Assembly (NCBI GenBank): GCA_028023455.1 | Contig: JAQFVV010006197.1 | Span: 20,581,254 to 20,645,253 of the forward strand | Source: Epiperipatus broadwayi | Lineage: Eukaryota > Onychophora > Udeonychophora > Euonychophora > Peripatidae | Length of the DNA: 64,000 nt | Reading direction: 5' to 3' | Part shown: one piece after another, positions 24,829 through 36,612 of the stretch | How the letters are laid out: each line of letters opens with the position of its first letter | Position numbering within the stretch: position 1 is the first letter of the stretch | Program-made: the position numbers and the translations under genes | Notes under the pieces: generated by a model | What the model was told of the DNA's origin: nothing | Database searches by the model: none | Seen by the model: only the letters and a program-made list of their open reading frames with translations

Positions 24829-27704
24829 AAAATTATACAAAACTCCAAACAATTGTAATTAAATAAAATTTAATATAATTTTAATAAACAAAATAAAAAC
24901 ATGATGAAAGAATATGTGCTTCAAACACATTTTGAGATTATACCACCATTATGTCCATTCACACATAAAGTTACATATCATGCTCATTAGCATACAATTT
25001 TGTGCAGGCACTAATATCCCATAATTTTGAAAATACTCCACTGTTTCTCTTTCTGTCACTGATAGATTCCAAATTTTAATCATTTTTGCAAGTTAGGAAA
25101 AGTAATTAACCAACAGCTTGAACGAATGTTGCTGTAAACATATAAAAAAAATCATTACAATATTCACAACATGTTAATTGTTTGTACATTATAATATACA
25201 ATAAAAAATTATTAAATGTTGTGAATGGTATTTATAATAAATTATTTTTTAATGTTAACATGAATTTATATTTGATTTTCTTAATATTTTTAAGACTTAA
25301 TGTTCGATAAAATAATGTTGAAAAACAAACAAACAAACAAATAATTCAACATACCTGAAAATGGACATTTAACTAAAAGATATTCAGAGAAAAGAGTGAA
25401 AAAATTATATGTAAGTACCATCCAATTTTATAGATATTTGGATAATGGATTTGAAAAAAAATGAAATGTTAAAATTGATAACAGTTTATAAGTTATAATT
25501 AAAAAATAAAAGTCAGCAGTGAATTTTTCTTCTTTCTATCTTAATGAAAGGTAAATAAAGAGAGAAAGAGACAAGCTAAGATTCTTTTTCCCTCATAAGC
25601 CATATTTTAATGACTGTTCTTAAAGTATTTTTAATACTCCAGTTACAACAGTCAATATAATGAATTTATTTAAAAGAAATTTGTCTACCATGTGTGGCTA
25701 ACCAAAAACCCCACCAGACAAAACAACATGGAAAATGCAGTCAGATCCAGAAAGTAATGCTGAAGTTTGAAAACCTGGCTTGTTGCTATGCCTCTATAAT
25801 GACATAGAAGAAGAAATAGATAGTGCTATATAAATTACTCAAGACCTACAGATAATATACCTCATAGAATGTCATCAGTGCTGCTATATTTACTCTCTCT
25901 AACATGACTAGTGTTCAAGGAGATCATCATTGTAAAAACTAATAAAGACAATAATAAAATATTAAAAGAATGGTTCCTGAAAAAACCATGGTTAGTGACT
26001 GTTTCCCTACTTAACATGGTAAGATCGTATCATCACATATACTATAAGACTTTAAACTTAAACGATAACTTAAACTGAAAATATTTGTTGTCACTATAAT
26101 ATTTGTGTGTGTGTTGTTAGTTGCAACTATATACGCAGTCGTTTTATTTATTATTAATAAATTATTAAATATATATATTAATTTATTTAGTTTGTGTTTG
26201 TAATTCAATCCAAATATAGCTTTTTACACCTATATTCTATTCTAATTAATATCCATGACCTTGAGAAATTAATGTAATCTACTGGGGGAGATGCGTTCCT
26301 TTAAAAGCTTTTCCAAAAGTAAACTTTCTTTTTAGGAGTTATGGCATTTTTGAGTTGTTTTTTTTAAAATTAAAATTGAAAAACAAATACAATATGTTTG
26401 GGAATAATTGCATTTTTAAAATAAAAATCATCGTCATCATCACATTGGTTAATATTATTATATATTTGAATTAAAACATTTATTTGAATTTTATTAACCA
26501 TTTAATTTATAATTTATTTGAACTAAATTTTACATAATATCCAGGTTCGAACTCATCTTTCATTTAATATAAAAAACATTTCCATCTACCTGCTTCAAAA
26601 ATTTTACCGATACACTATAATATTGGGGGAAAAATCATTGTTTTACTTTTATATTTGGCACTGTCAAATACCAGTATGGGTGGTAATATAAAATACTTCT
26701 ATATATCATAATAAGCACTTTCTTTTTTTGATTTGGATGTTATATTGTTACAAGACAGAAAAAAGTTTAATTAGAAGAATGCAAGAACTATTTAGAAATA
26801 TACAAGAAGTATAACTTTTCCTAATAATAAATTAAGTTTAGTTTTGATAGCATATGTTATTATCTTGCTCGTTAAGTATGTGTGAAATTAATGTAAGTGT
26901 GAAACACACATACATTAATTAGTTATTTTTCGTTCATTTTATTCATCTGAAATGATGACAATATACAGAGCATGCGCACGTTACTTTATGTTTTGTACAT
27001 CAATTTTTTCAATAAGATTGATAGTTGATATCCATAGATAATGTCATCCAACTATGATTTACTTTTATAAATGCTTAGATAATTGTATTCGCACCATTTA
27101 ATTCCAGATGAAATTATTAGTTTATCGATTTAATAAACTTTTTTATAACTTCTTCTGGATGATTGATCACTAGTAGTTGCCATGGTAATTTTAAATGATC
27201 AGTCTTAATTTTAAGCATCTCAGTCATATTTATTAGTTTTAAATATTCTGATTTTATAATGATTTATTATTATTATGGTAGATTTGATCAACATTTAATT
27301 TTTACTGATATTCTCCCTGTATTATCTTTTAGAGCAGAAAATAAAGTTTTCCTTATTCATTAATTAAACTATTTTGCTTTGTTTATCTTATAAACACAGG
27401 ATCTTTACTTAGTTTTAAACTGGTCATTTTAGCTTTTAAATTTAGTTTACTTGCAATTTATTTCGTTTTCAAAATTATCCCCTGGTTTTAAGCTGGATCA
27501 ATTAGATTACGAGAATATATGAACTTTAATAAGGTCATTCAATAAATGTTTAGAAGTTCAAAAAATAAGCAAAACTTAAATGAAAACTAATTTGTGATTT
27601 GCTCTTGGTAATTCTAAAACATGCTTAAATCTTTTAATGATGTAAAAGACTTCATTATTTCATAATGCAATTGAATTTGTTAAAGTTTATAATTTAGCTT
27701 TGAA
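24829..27704. other. AT-rich stretch, no gene recognised
   Basis: No protein family, RNA gene or long paired repeat recognised. Minor inverted sequence (ATTCACAACAT / ATGTTGTGAAT) lies at 25,161-25,226. Confidence 0.5.
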
Positions 27705-27870
27705 AAAAAGGAGGGAGATTGAGCAAAGTAGTAAGAAAAAAGAAAAAGGTAGGAAAAGAAGCAAAAACAAAAGGAAAGAGGGAAAAGTAAGAAAGAGAGA
27801 GAGAAAAAATAAAAAAAGAGAGTATAAGGAAGAACGAAAAATTAAAAGAGCGAGGGGAGGGGGAGAGTAA
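27705..27870 (+). repeat. Polypurine tract, about 165 bp
   Basis: Almost every base is A or G, built from AAAG, AGAG and GGGAGGGGGAGAG-like runs with very few pyrimidines. It could adopt triplex (H-DNA) structure but has no identifiable gene context. Confidence 0.9.
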
Positions 27871-27932
27871 CTAGAATAAATTATAAGGCAATTTAAATCA
27901 TCTCATTGTTTAAATTTTTTATAAAAAAAATC

Positions 27933-28110
27933 ATTAAAGTGAAAGGCTGAAACCTTGCATGTGCATTTAGAATGCTTATATAACAACCAATCAGATATAA
28001 TGATGACTATATAGGTAGCTCTCAAGTCACAATACAAGACAGAGATTTTATAAGAAAAAAGTTGTCCAATCTCCTTTACTTAAATTTTTATATATATAAG
28101 GCTGTCTGAA
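27933..28110 (+). mobile_element. Non-autonomous repeat related to the 24.6-kb TIR element (copy without SINE)
   Basis: It begins ATTAAAGTGAAAGGCTGAAA and continues through CCAATCAGATATAATGATGA, CAAGACAGAGATTTTATAAG, and ATATATAAGGCTGTCTGAAG. A second copy starts 330 bp downstream. This copy preserves the intact ACAAGACAGAGATTTTATAA junction that the second copy has split by a SINE insertion. Confidence 0.75.
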
Positions 28111-28262
28111 GCATTTTGGCTTAAGAGCATGAAGCTTTTAAACATCTTCACATTTAGCTCACTGTATATTATTTTTAAATCAACAATGCAAAATCTTTTG
28201 ATTTACAACTAATTGACAGTAAACATATGTAAATATTATTTATTAAGTGCAAGAAGTTCATA

Positions 28263-28557
28263 ATTAAAGTGAAAGGCTGAAACCTTCTTACATGCACATT
28301 TAGCATGCTTATATAACAGCCAATCAGATGTAATGATGACTGTATAGGTAACTCTCAAATTGCAACACAAGACAGAGATTTTTTTATCAAGCGTTGGTAG
28401 TCAAGAGGTCAGTGCAGCTGCCTTGCAAGTAAGCAGTTGCTTGCAGACAGTTGCCATGGGTTCACTTCCCGTCTGATGCTTTAACATATGGAAAAAAAAG
28501 ACAGAGATTTTATAAGAAAAAGGTGGTTTCACTTTCTATATATAAGCCAGTCTGATT
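28263..28557 (+). mobile_element. Second copy of the same repeat, split by a SINE
   Basis: It matches the 27,933 copy from ATTAAAGTGAAAGGCTGAAA to AAGCCAGTCTGA, but the segment CAAGACAGAGATTTT is interrupted at 28,383 and resumes after 28,497 with the same bases repeated. The host repeat was therefore duplicated or inserted before the SINE arrived. Confidence 0.8.
28383..28497 (+). mobile_element. tRNA-Gly-derived SINE (copy 1) with perfect 14-bp target-site duplication
   Basis: The body starts TCAAGCGTTGGTAGTCAAGA, includes GCTGCCTTGCAAG and the B-box-like GGGTTCACTTCCC, and ends TTTAACATATGG followed by an A8 tail. The 14-mer AAGACAGAGATTTT lies immediately on both sides (28,369-28,382 and 28,498-28,511). 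The paralogous repeat at 27,933 shows the unoccupied site. The leader TCAAGCGTTG and trailer TTTxACATAT are shared with the tRNA-Gly(UCC)-like copy at 61.9 kb. Relative to that copy there is a roughly 18-bp insertion after the anticodon arm and the TTCC of the anticodon loop reads TTGC. Confidence 0.88.
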
Positions 28558-30439
28558 ATATCAGTGAAGTTAACATAATAATGAAGCATTGCTATGTAAA
28601 AAGAGGTTATATGTGAAGCAATGGTAATGTTTTAGTGTTGAAGATTGTTAGGTAAAAAAATAATTTAAGGTTACAGCAGCTAAGAATATAAATTAGTTTT
28701 CATTAAAATTGGTTAGTACTTTTTATTGTGTATACAGGCTTTGCACAGTTAAATGAAGTGGAGAAGTGAGGGATTCAGAAGCTAAACATTCTTGAATCAA
28801 AGATCAACTCTCTCATGAACACTTGAACCTTATCTGATCTCTTCTGTAACTATTGTGATAGAGTATGTGTGCATCTGCAAGCAGGTAAATAATATTAATC
28901 AGACTGATTAATTATATATTCATCTTTTATCCTGCAAATATAATTACTAGAGTTTTAATGCAATAAATAATAATGTATTTACCCATGGTCATAAATGTCT
29001 TCCAGAGGAGACACTTGTAGCTTTAACTATTATTTATTACTTAACTATAAGCAATTAATAAATACTTGTAAGAAGGAATAAAGTTTTCATTATGGTCAGA
29101 TATATGATGAGATGGTCAGTTGAATTCTTACAAAACCTTTAAATATTCTATTTTAATAAATAAAAGGGGTTGGTTGGACATAAGACTACAAAAGCAACTT
29201 TAAGATGTAATTAGCTTAGCTAAATCTCAGGTAACTAAAGCATATTAAAAGCAGCCAGATGGCAAGATGCTTAAGTAATGCAGTATAGATAAGACACAAG
29301 TTTACTAAGGAAGCTTGATTAGACATGGAAGCTTGTAAGAAGTACAAAATATGAATAGTTAGAAATTAGATGGAAGATGCCCACATCAGCAGATACAAAC
29401 AAGATGCATGAATATATATATATATATTAAATAAATATTTATTAATTGTTATATATATATATATATATATATATTAAATAAATATTTATTAATTGTTAGA
29501 TAGTAATCCAAAGAAACACATAGGAAATATCTAAGCTATGTATCAACTAAAAGCAGCCAAATCCAAGAAGTTAAACAACAGTTAAGATCATCACTTAACA
29601 GAAAAATAGATCCAGTAATCCAAGAATTAAGAAGCAGTGGACTTTGTTACTAAGCAGAATAACCAATCTAGTAATCCAACCAAGCAAACAAACTCAGCAC
29701 CAGACATCGACATAGCATCTTGAAGGCAACTATATAAGCATTCCCTTTTAACCTATTATAGTTGTGGCTAAGTGCAGCAATTATTATGAATTTGAGACAA
29801 TGTATGGAAATGTATATAGTTATTTGCCATCTTTATTTGATATATTAATAAGTAGTTGAGATAGATATTACTTGTTAAGTGCTCTCTGAATGCAAAACTA
29901 TGAACTATTCAATTGTAATTGATAGCAAAAATAATCAAGTGGTCTATTTCTTGGAGTTTATAAAAAAATCAAGCACTGAAAGTGACAGCATTGAATTATG
30001 ATTTATAATCATTGACCTAAAGACTCTGCAACTTTACCACTGCATCAAACAATGCAGAGCAAAATAAATAGCAGGATGGCTAATTGCTTAGGAAGTTAGA
30101 CGAAATTTGAGCAGTGGAAAGGAAAGAGCTGACAGCAATATTTTTCTAATATTTAAATAAAAATTATTTATCTTCAGCATTATTTTATATTTTACTCAGA
30201 GTGCATTATATCTCAACTAACATCATTTGTATTCTTTTCAGGGTTCTCTTAGTTCTATAAACTTTTTATATATAAATAATATTTCTGTAACATCAATTTT
30301 TCTTTTATGGCTTTATGCCACAATCTTCTGTTCTAGTTTCCAAAATAATTTATTCAAGATTATATTTTTACATTAGAGGTTATTTGGTACATATTTTTTT
30401 CAAAGTGTTTTCTCATTCCTTCATTTGGTTTTCCCAAAT
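28558..30439. other. AT-rich stretch with a duplicated TA-rich segment, no gene recognised
   Basis: A segment reading (TA)n then TTAAATAAATATTTATTAAT is present twice in tandem at about 29,410-29,449 and 29,450-29,498. The rest holds no recognisable coding or RNA feature. Confidence 0.5.
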
Positions 30440-31190
30440 TTGAGTCAATTACTCTTTTGTTTTCTCCTTTTCAAAGCATCCTACTATTGGTTGGACCATG
30501 GAGAGGATAAATCCAGCATGTCCTATGTCATAGTAAAAATAACCTCAGGGGTTATCAGGCTATCTCTTGTTCTTGTTTTCTTTAGATTGCTCTGCATGAA
30601 GTTAATAGGAATAAAATTTTGATGATTAAATACTAGCTTACATCTAGTAATCCATAATAGATAATCAAGAATTAATAAGAGTCTAATTTCTGGGTATGAT
30701 TCTTTTCTGATACATTCTTTCAAATTAAATAATTTAGATTGATTTGCCTTGATCCGATTCATTAGTGTATTTTTAAGTTGCATTAGCTGATTACATCTGA
30801 ATCTGAAATGGTTGATGGTTTCATCTTCTTTTTTGCAAATCATGCAGGTTGAGTCAATTTTTGAATACCTCTTTTATTAACTAAAAATTCATTGGTTTTG
30901 ATTAGATAATCCAGATATTTGGACTCTAAGTTCCATCTTCTGAATTTCCTTATTAATTTATCATTTAACATGGCTAAACTTGAGAGATGGTCTTTTAAGT
31001 CAGTGTGCTTTATACTAAAGGCCTGTCAGTATGTTAATTTGTTTTGAAATGTGTCTTTATTGATTGTTATGCATTTCATAAGCTTGTTTAGTTGCAGATA
31101 CAGCCAGTTTCTTCTTTGTGATGGTGGCGGCCGGTCTGTTGGAATGATGATTGTAGGAATTTCTTCATTCTCTTGATTCATTTTTAATCA
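30440..31190 (-). pseudogene. LINE ORF2 C-terminal fragment
   Basis: On the minus strand a broken frame runs from about 31,190 to 30,440. Recognisable pieces are RRNWLYLQLNKLMKC, then FRRWNLESKYLDYLIKTNEF, then the Cys/His block CMICKKEDETINHFRFRC (C-x2-C ... H-x4-C), and a following helical segment ending YLLWITRCKLVF. The Cys/His motif plus trailing helices is the usual C-terminus of CR1/L2-like LINE proteins. Frame interruptions occur between the blocks. The 13.6-15.4-kb fragment shows a similar motif, so both may derive from one family. No reverse-transcriptase catalytic region is present here. Confidence 0.7.
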
Positions 31191-31499
31191 ATCTTCTGTT
31201 CTATTTATTCAAAAAACATTTTAAATTCATGAAATGCTAATCTTAAACTATTCTAAGGGCAATTTCTAAATTGGTTCATTTTTTAAAAAAAAAAGTAAGA
31301 AAACATTTCAAATTTATCATCCTCAGTTTGAGATTTTTATTGATGTTTTTTGCATAACTATGATTTCTCTATTGATAGTTATTTGTCCAAAACAAATTTT
31401 TCTATTTAGGCAAAAAGATTTCTTATTCATACAAAACTTAAACAAAGACTTTTGCTAAATAGTATTTTCTTATTCAAGTGAAATTTCTCAATATGAGAT

Positions 31500-31735
31500 G
31501 GATATATTTTTAGAAGAGATGACAGATAATGGATAATAGAAATCTTAAACTGGATTTCAAAAGATTGTAAAGTACTAAAAAAGAGACCATATGTGAGATG
31601 AATGGATGAAATAAGTGTGTGCTGGAAGAATGTAAAAAAAGAGGTTAGAGATTGGACAAACTAGATTAAATTTGGGGAGACATTCATCCTGAAGTGAATT
31701 AAAAATGATTGAAAATGATGATATATATATATTAT
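31500..31735 (+). pseudogene. LINE C-terminal fragment with R-P-x-x-R-W motif
   Basis: The plus strand contains KKRPYVR, then WMDEI after a single in-frame stop, then CWKNVKKEVRDWT. This matches the R-G-R-P-x-x-R-W-x-D-x-I ... R-x-x-W block at the extreme C-terminus of many RTE/Jockey-like LINE proteins. The copy ends in GATGATATATATA. It is tiny and disrupted. The assignment rests on this single block. Confidence 0.5.
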
Positions 31736-33559
31736 GCTCAAATCAGGAACTTTGTCTTATCAATAGTTCTATTTTTTTATTAATCTTTTTCATATCATAG
31801 TTTCTATGTATATATGCGATTTAACTGAAAGTGTTAATTAAAAAAAAAACTTGGCTAAGGTTAACTGAATAGAATTTATCAAATGTTCAACAAACCACTA
31901 GAATGTACAAATGTCACTTGACCTTCTGAGCAATTTAACATATTATTTTTTTTATTAATGATATTTATTTTTTATATAATTTCTATCATTATCTTTGTCT
32001 TTGTGAATATTTTAAAATTCATTTTGTTTGTAAAAATAATACTTTAAGCAGTTCATGCACTTCGCACAACTTGTAATTTTAGATCATGTAACCTTATTTC
32101 TTATTAAATTTTTGAAATCCTTTCTGTAATATTCAATACTTTGTTTTTATTTTTTGACAACCAGCAGTCTGAACTTACTAATCAGATAAAATTGAGATCT
32201 CTCAAAGATATAGAAACTGATCTGAAGTCAGGTATATATAAATATAAAAACAAGTTGGTTTAGGATTCAAAATCTTAAATATATTTCGGAATTTTAGATT
32301 ATTAGTTTGATAGTATAAAATAATAAAAGATAGTTGCTAGATGCATAAATGTGTTAATTTCAACTTTGAAGCTTGATTCCTGAAAAAAGTAAAAATCAGA
32401 GGCTAGCTAAAGTAGACATATTTAACACTAGTCAAGCTTAGCGTAAATGGGTATAGATTAAGGTGAAAAAAAACAACCTAAATATTATTGATAGAAATTA
32501 CATGATCACGAAAGTCATAAGATATTATTGATAATTTCAGAGTAAATTAAACCAAATTATTTACTATTTTCTTTATATACTAAAACAAAAATCAATTTTT
32601 AGCACAGTAAGTTTATTTCATGATAAACTATTTTTTATATTTTATTCTAAGCACTGGGTATGGATGGATATTAGCTTGTCTTTTCTCCATGATACATGCA
32701 TTGTTTCCCATTGAAAACAAGATTCTATTAATAAAAAGAAACAATAATTACATATAACACTTTATTGATATACATTATAACTTTGTTATTTTCTCCTTAT
32801 TAAATAAATCATAGGCAGTTTTAATAGTCACCATAAGAATCTTAGGAAAGACTATATTGAAATCTATATCTTTCTTCATTTGACTAAGAAGATATGTGCT
32901 TTTATTATATTTTTAATTTTAAATGTAAGATGTCACAATAATCTCTTAGACTAGCACCTTTTTTTTTTAAAATAAAAATTCTTTTATTATTTTTCTAAAT
33001 ATTTTACATCTCATTAAGCGTTAGTTTATAGCTTCGATATTTTTCACTAATAATAATGCTCTGTGTAGATTTAGTGCATAACTAATATGAAGATTTAAAA
33101 ACTAAGTCTTTAAATTGATGCGCAATCTGTCAATTTCGATGTTCTACTATCTCATGTCCTCCAACGATTATTCATTTAATTGCAGACAGATTATCTATTG
33201 TTAATATTTTGTGCTGATATAAATATAAACGGTATTCTGTATTTTAAAATGTTATATTATTATTAATAAAATAAATTTATACAATTTATAAAAATTATTC
33301 CAAAATATACAAACTATAGATAATAAAATTAATCTTTATTTTAATTTTCAGCACAGTTTGAGTTTATAATAAGGAGGAAAAGATTTATTGTTGAAATCTA
33401 AAAAATTATCAAATTAAAACATGACTTAAAATCAGGATTTCAGATCAGTAACTAATAATTACATTTTTGAGCTATTTATATATTTATTTAAAATAGTTTA
33501 AACTATATGGTAATTATTAAATATTAATCATTATTAACAGAATTTTCCGTCCTATATCC
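31736..33559. other. AT-rich stretch, no gene recognised
   Basis: No coding family, RNA gene or long paired repeat found. Confidence 0.5.
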
Positions 33560-34130
33560 AGAGAATAGTCACATCACAATCCATCCATTTCTCGACCCCA
33601 TTTTCTTTATTGCCCAACTCTTTTATTTCACATATTTGCCTTGTTTTCTACCTATCTCTGATATTATAAAGCAATATAAATCTTTTCCATTCTTTCTTCT
33701 TGTTTTTATTCATCATTTCCTCAAAAACATCTTTCATTAAACTATTCTTTCTTCTTAATGTATGTCCAATCCAGTTTCTCCTTTCTATCTCTAATTTCCT
33801 CAATCAATCTTTTTTTTTCATTTGCTCTTTTCATAGCTTCCTCATTTGTTATTTTATTCATCCAACCAATTTTTTCATTCTTTCTTTATGACCACATCTC
33901 CAAGGCTCCAAATCATAACTTTTTTTAAATTTATTGTCCACATTTTATAACCACATAATAGTAAATTCCACATTTAATTAACTATTTTCTTAATTCTATC
34001 TTCAAAGGCCCACAAAATATTTTCTTTCTTTTAATCCTCCTTTGCTAATATTATTCTTTTTTAATTTCATATTTGCGTCTTTCATCCTTACTCAACCAAT
34101 TACTATCTGGATCTATTTACCTGTTGAACA
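33560..34130 (-). pseudogene. RTE/Jockey-like LINE C-terminal fragment
   Basis: Minus-strand translation across several frames gives GYKMWTIN (compare the Y-G-x-E-x-W-T block that follows the thumb), then IWSLGDVVIK, NWLDE (W-x-x-R/E-x-x-N-E-E-V region), KGETGLDIH (the R-R-x-N-W-I-G-H block) and MKDVFEEMM-like residues. The order of these blocks matches the C-terminal third of RTE-type LINE proteins. Stops and frame shifts are frequent. It is distinct from the CR1/L2-like fragments nearby. Confidence 0.65.
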
Positions 34131-34444
34131 ATATAAATTAACATTAATTAAGTAGTCAAAACTTATCTTTTAAATGTATCAATTTGTAAGGTTATTTTTT
34201 AAATATGAAAATTGTTAGTAGTATACAATTTAAGTTTTAACTCCTGATATATGCATCAAATGTTAGATGTTTTGAGGCTAGATTTGGTAAATTAGAACTC
34301 TAATTTCAAAAATAAAATAATACTGTCATAATAATAATAATAAAACAATTCTTATTAGTGATTACAAAAAAAATTATAACAAAAATTTAAATTCAAAAAA
34401 TGAACAATTACAAAATGAAAGTTATAAATTATTATAGACTCACT

Positions 34445-34551
34445 CTAGATTAGTCACATCAAAGATGAGACAAATTAAAAAAAAATTCCTCTGCATTCAT
34501 TGTATGAGAATATTTCTGTTATTTGTCTCATCTTTGATATGACTATTCTAG
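34445..34551. repeat. 107-bp inverted-repeat element with 32-bp arms
   Basis: CTAGATTAGTCACATCAAAG ... GACAAAT on the left is matched by ATTTGTC ... CTTTGATATGACTATTCTAG on the right with about three mismatches. The loop is about 43 bp. It resembles a very small MITE. The rest of 34,131-35,301 shows no gene. Confidence 0.75.
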
Positions 34552-35301
34552 GGCGAATCTGTAATACTTGTAACTTTGTTTTTGTAATTATTCATCCTTT
34601 GAAAAATCTTACAGGTTTGTTCTTTATGAATATTATTTTCATTAAGAAATTGACAAAAGAAAAGCAAAGCAGATCAAGACTGATTGGCAAACTAGTCTGT
34701 GGCTTTCATTCACAAACTTAAGTTAAACATTAAAAGTCTATGAGGGGAATATGAAAAAGTTGGACCTCTACTATAAAACTTTGCCACCCTTTATCTAAAT
34801 AATTCATGTTAAAATAGAAACAAAACATTTATTCTCTATCGTTTTTTTTAGTGGTGTTTATATAGAAAACAAAAAGAAAAGTATTTTTTGTTGTTGTAAA
34901 TTTTTGAATTTTAATTAATTATATGCCTATGTATATATTTAAAACATTGAAAGGAAATTGTTTAGTTCTCATGTAAACTTCAATAGTTTATTTCTGTTTA
35001 AGAATACATCCTCTTAATGATCTCGATTGCTCTTATTTGTGCTTTAATAGAGAATCTAAAAGTTGATTGCCAATTTAAGCAAATTATTGCGAGACAAAAG
35101 AGTGTTTGCAATAAATGTTAAGTTCAAAGAAGTTTTATTTGAATACTTAAACTTATAAACTGCAAATAGTTTTTGTTATATTTTTATTTCTTTACATTTG
35201 ACTTGTTGCAACGATCATACACATATAAATAGCTTTATTTACACGTGCTATATCGAAGATTTGAAATACCAGGCATTCTTATATCTGGAGCGTAATTGTA
35301 A

Positions 35302-36612
35302 ATATAGGAGATTTGAACACAGACTTTCAAGTCCCTCCACTATCCACACTATCTCATACTACTGATACACATGACAACACACATGCAGAAGAAATAAATA
35401 ATCACCAATATATGTATTTCGTGCTAAACCAGCACTCATCAATTGATCCAGACTATCTCCCATATATATATATGAAAAAGAAAAACAAGTTTTATATACG
35501 TAAAAACCTCAGATCAGCTGATTTCAAGCTGATTTGCTCTCACCAGTGAAGGGATAGGAGTTATAAAACTAGACCTAAAAACTGACTCCAAGTGTTTATG
35601 CAAAACGTTTCTATCAGTTTGCAAGCATGAATTTTTTAGACACGTTAATGTCTTCAAACTCAGCCTATCAAACAAGATAGCTATATGGGTCTGATTTCAG
35701 TTCAGTTTCTCCACATAGTAAAAGTTTCTGCAATCTATATCATTGCAAGAAAACTTTAAAGGTACATTTATGAAAAAGAAAAACAAGTTTTATATACGTA
35801 AAAACCTGCTATCGCTTGTATTAATGATCAATAGATGGAGCTTTACCAAGACCTCCAAACAAGCGTATTCTGTTTACATAAATGTCAGAGTCAATATTCA
35901 TTGTCTCTTTCATTTTGCTCCACTCTCAGATCAGCTGATTTCAAGCTGATTTGCTCTCATCAGTGAAGGGATAGGAGTTATAAGATCTGAGGGTGGAGCA
36001 AAATGAAAGAGACAGTGAATATTGACTCTGACATTTATGTAAACAGAATACGCGTGTTTGGAGGTCTTGGTAAAGCTCCATCTATTGATCATATATATAT
36101 ATATATATATATATATAATCAGTACTCAGTTTATATTAAGATAGCAAATCCTTACACTTATGGATAGGCTTCAACCCACTCCAACCTCCAACTTCTCAGC
36201 CATCCATACCATTGAAAGTCTGATGATAGAATTCCAAAATCCCATGCTGATACACATGAGGAGTCAGAGTGACTTGAAGTCAACATGGGCATGACAACAA
36301 TACTGGAATAAGCATGGGATTTGGGAACTCTATCATATTTTCAATGGTATGGATGCTGAAGAGTTGGAGGTCGGAGTGGGTTGAAGCCTGTCAATTAAAG
36401 TGTCAGGATTTGCTATCTTAATATAAACTGAGCACTGATTACATATATGTATGGCAGATGGTAATCTGGACCAAGTGATGAGTGCTGGATTAGCACAAAA
36501 TACGTATATTGGTGATTATTTATTTTTCTACATGTGTGTGGTCATATGTATCAGTAGTATGAGATAGTGTGGATAGTGAAGGGGTTTGAAAACCTGTGTT
36601 CAAATCCCCTAC
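35302..36612. repeat. Large foldback, family X (copy 3), with nested insertion
   Basis: It begins TATAGGAGATTTGAACACAG and ends CTGTGTTCAAATCCCCTA. The arms share ACTATCCACACTATCTCATA and its complement, AATAATCACCAATATATGTA, TTATATTAAGATAGCAAATC and CCAACCTCCAACTTCTCAGC with their complements. The left arm is interrupted at about 35,465-36,100 by unrelated sequence containing its own hairpin. The right arm (about 36,290-36,612) is uninterrupted, so the insertion came after the foldback formed. Confidence 0.8.
35828..36090. repeat. Nested hairpin, about 107-bp arms
   Basis: Left arm 35,828-35,934 (ATCAATAGATGGAGCTTTAC ... CTCTCAGATC) and right arm 35,984-36,090 are near-perfect reverse complements with a roughly 50-bp loop. 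The loop block AGCTGATTTCAAGCTGATTT also occurs once at 35,515, and GAAAAAGAAAAACAAGTTTT occurs at both 35,473 and 35,771. So the inserted element also carries direct duplications. No coding family is recognised. Confidence 0.85.

Noticed and set aside
30425-30622. 65-codon plus-strand frame (MVFPNLSQLL...)
   Set aside because: It overlaps antisense the LINE C-terminal fragment, which explains the sequence better.
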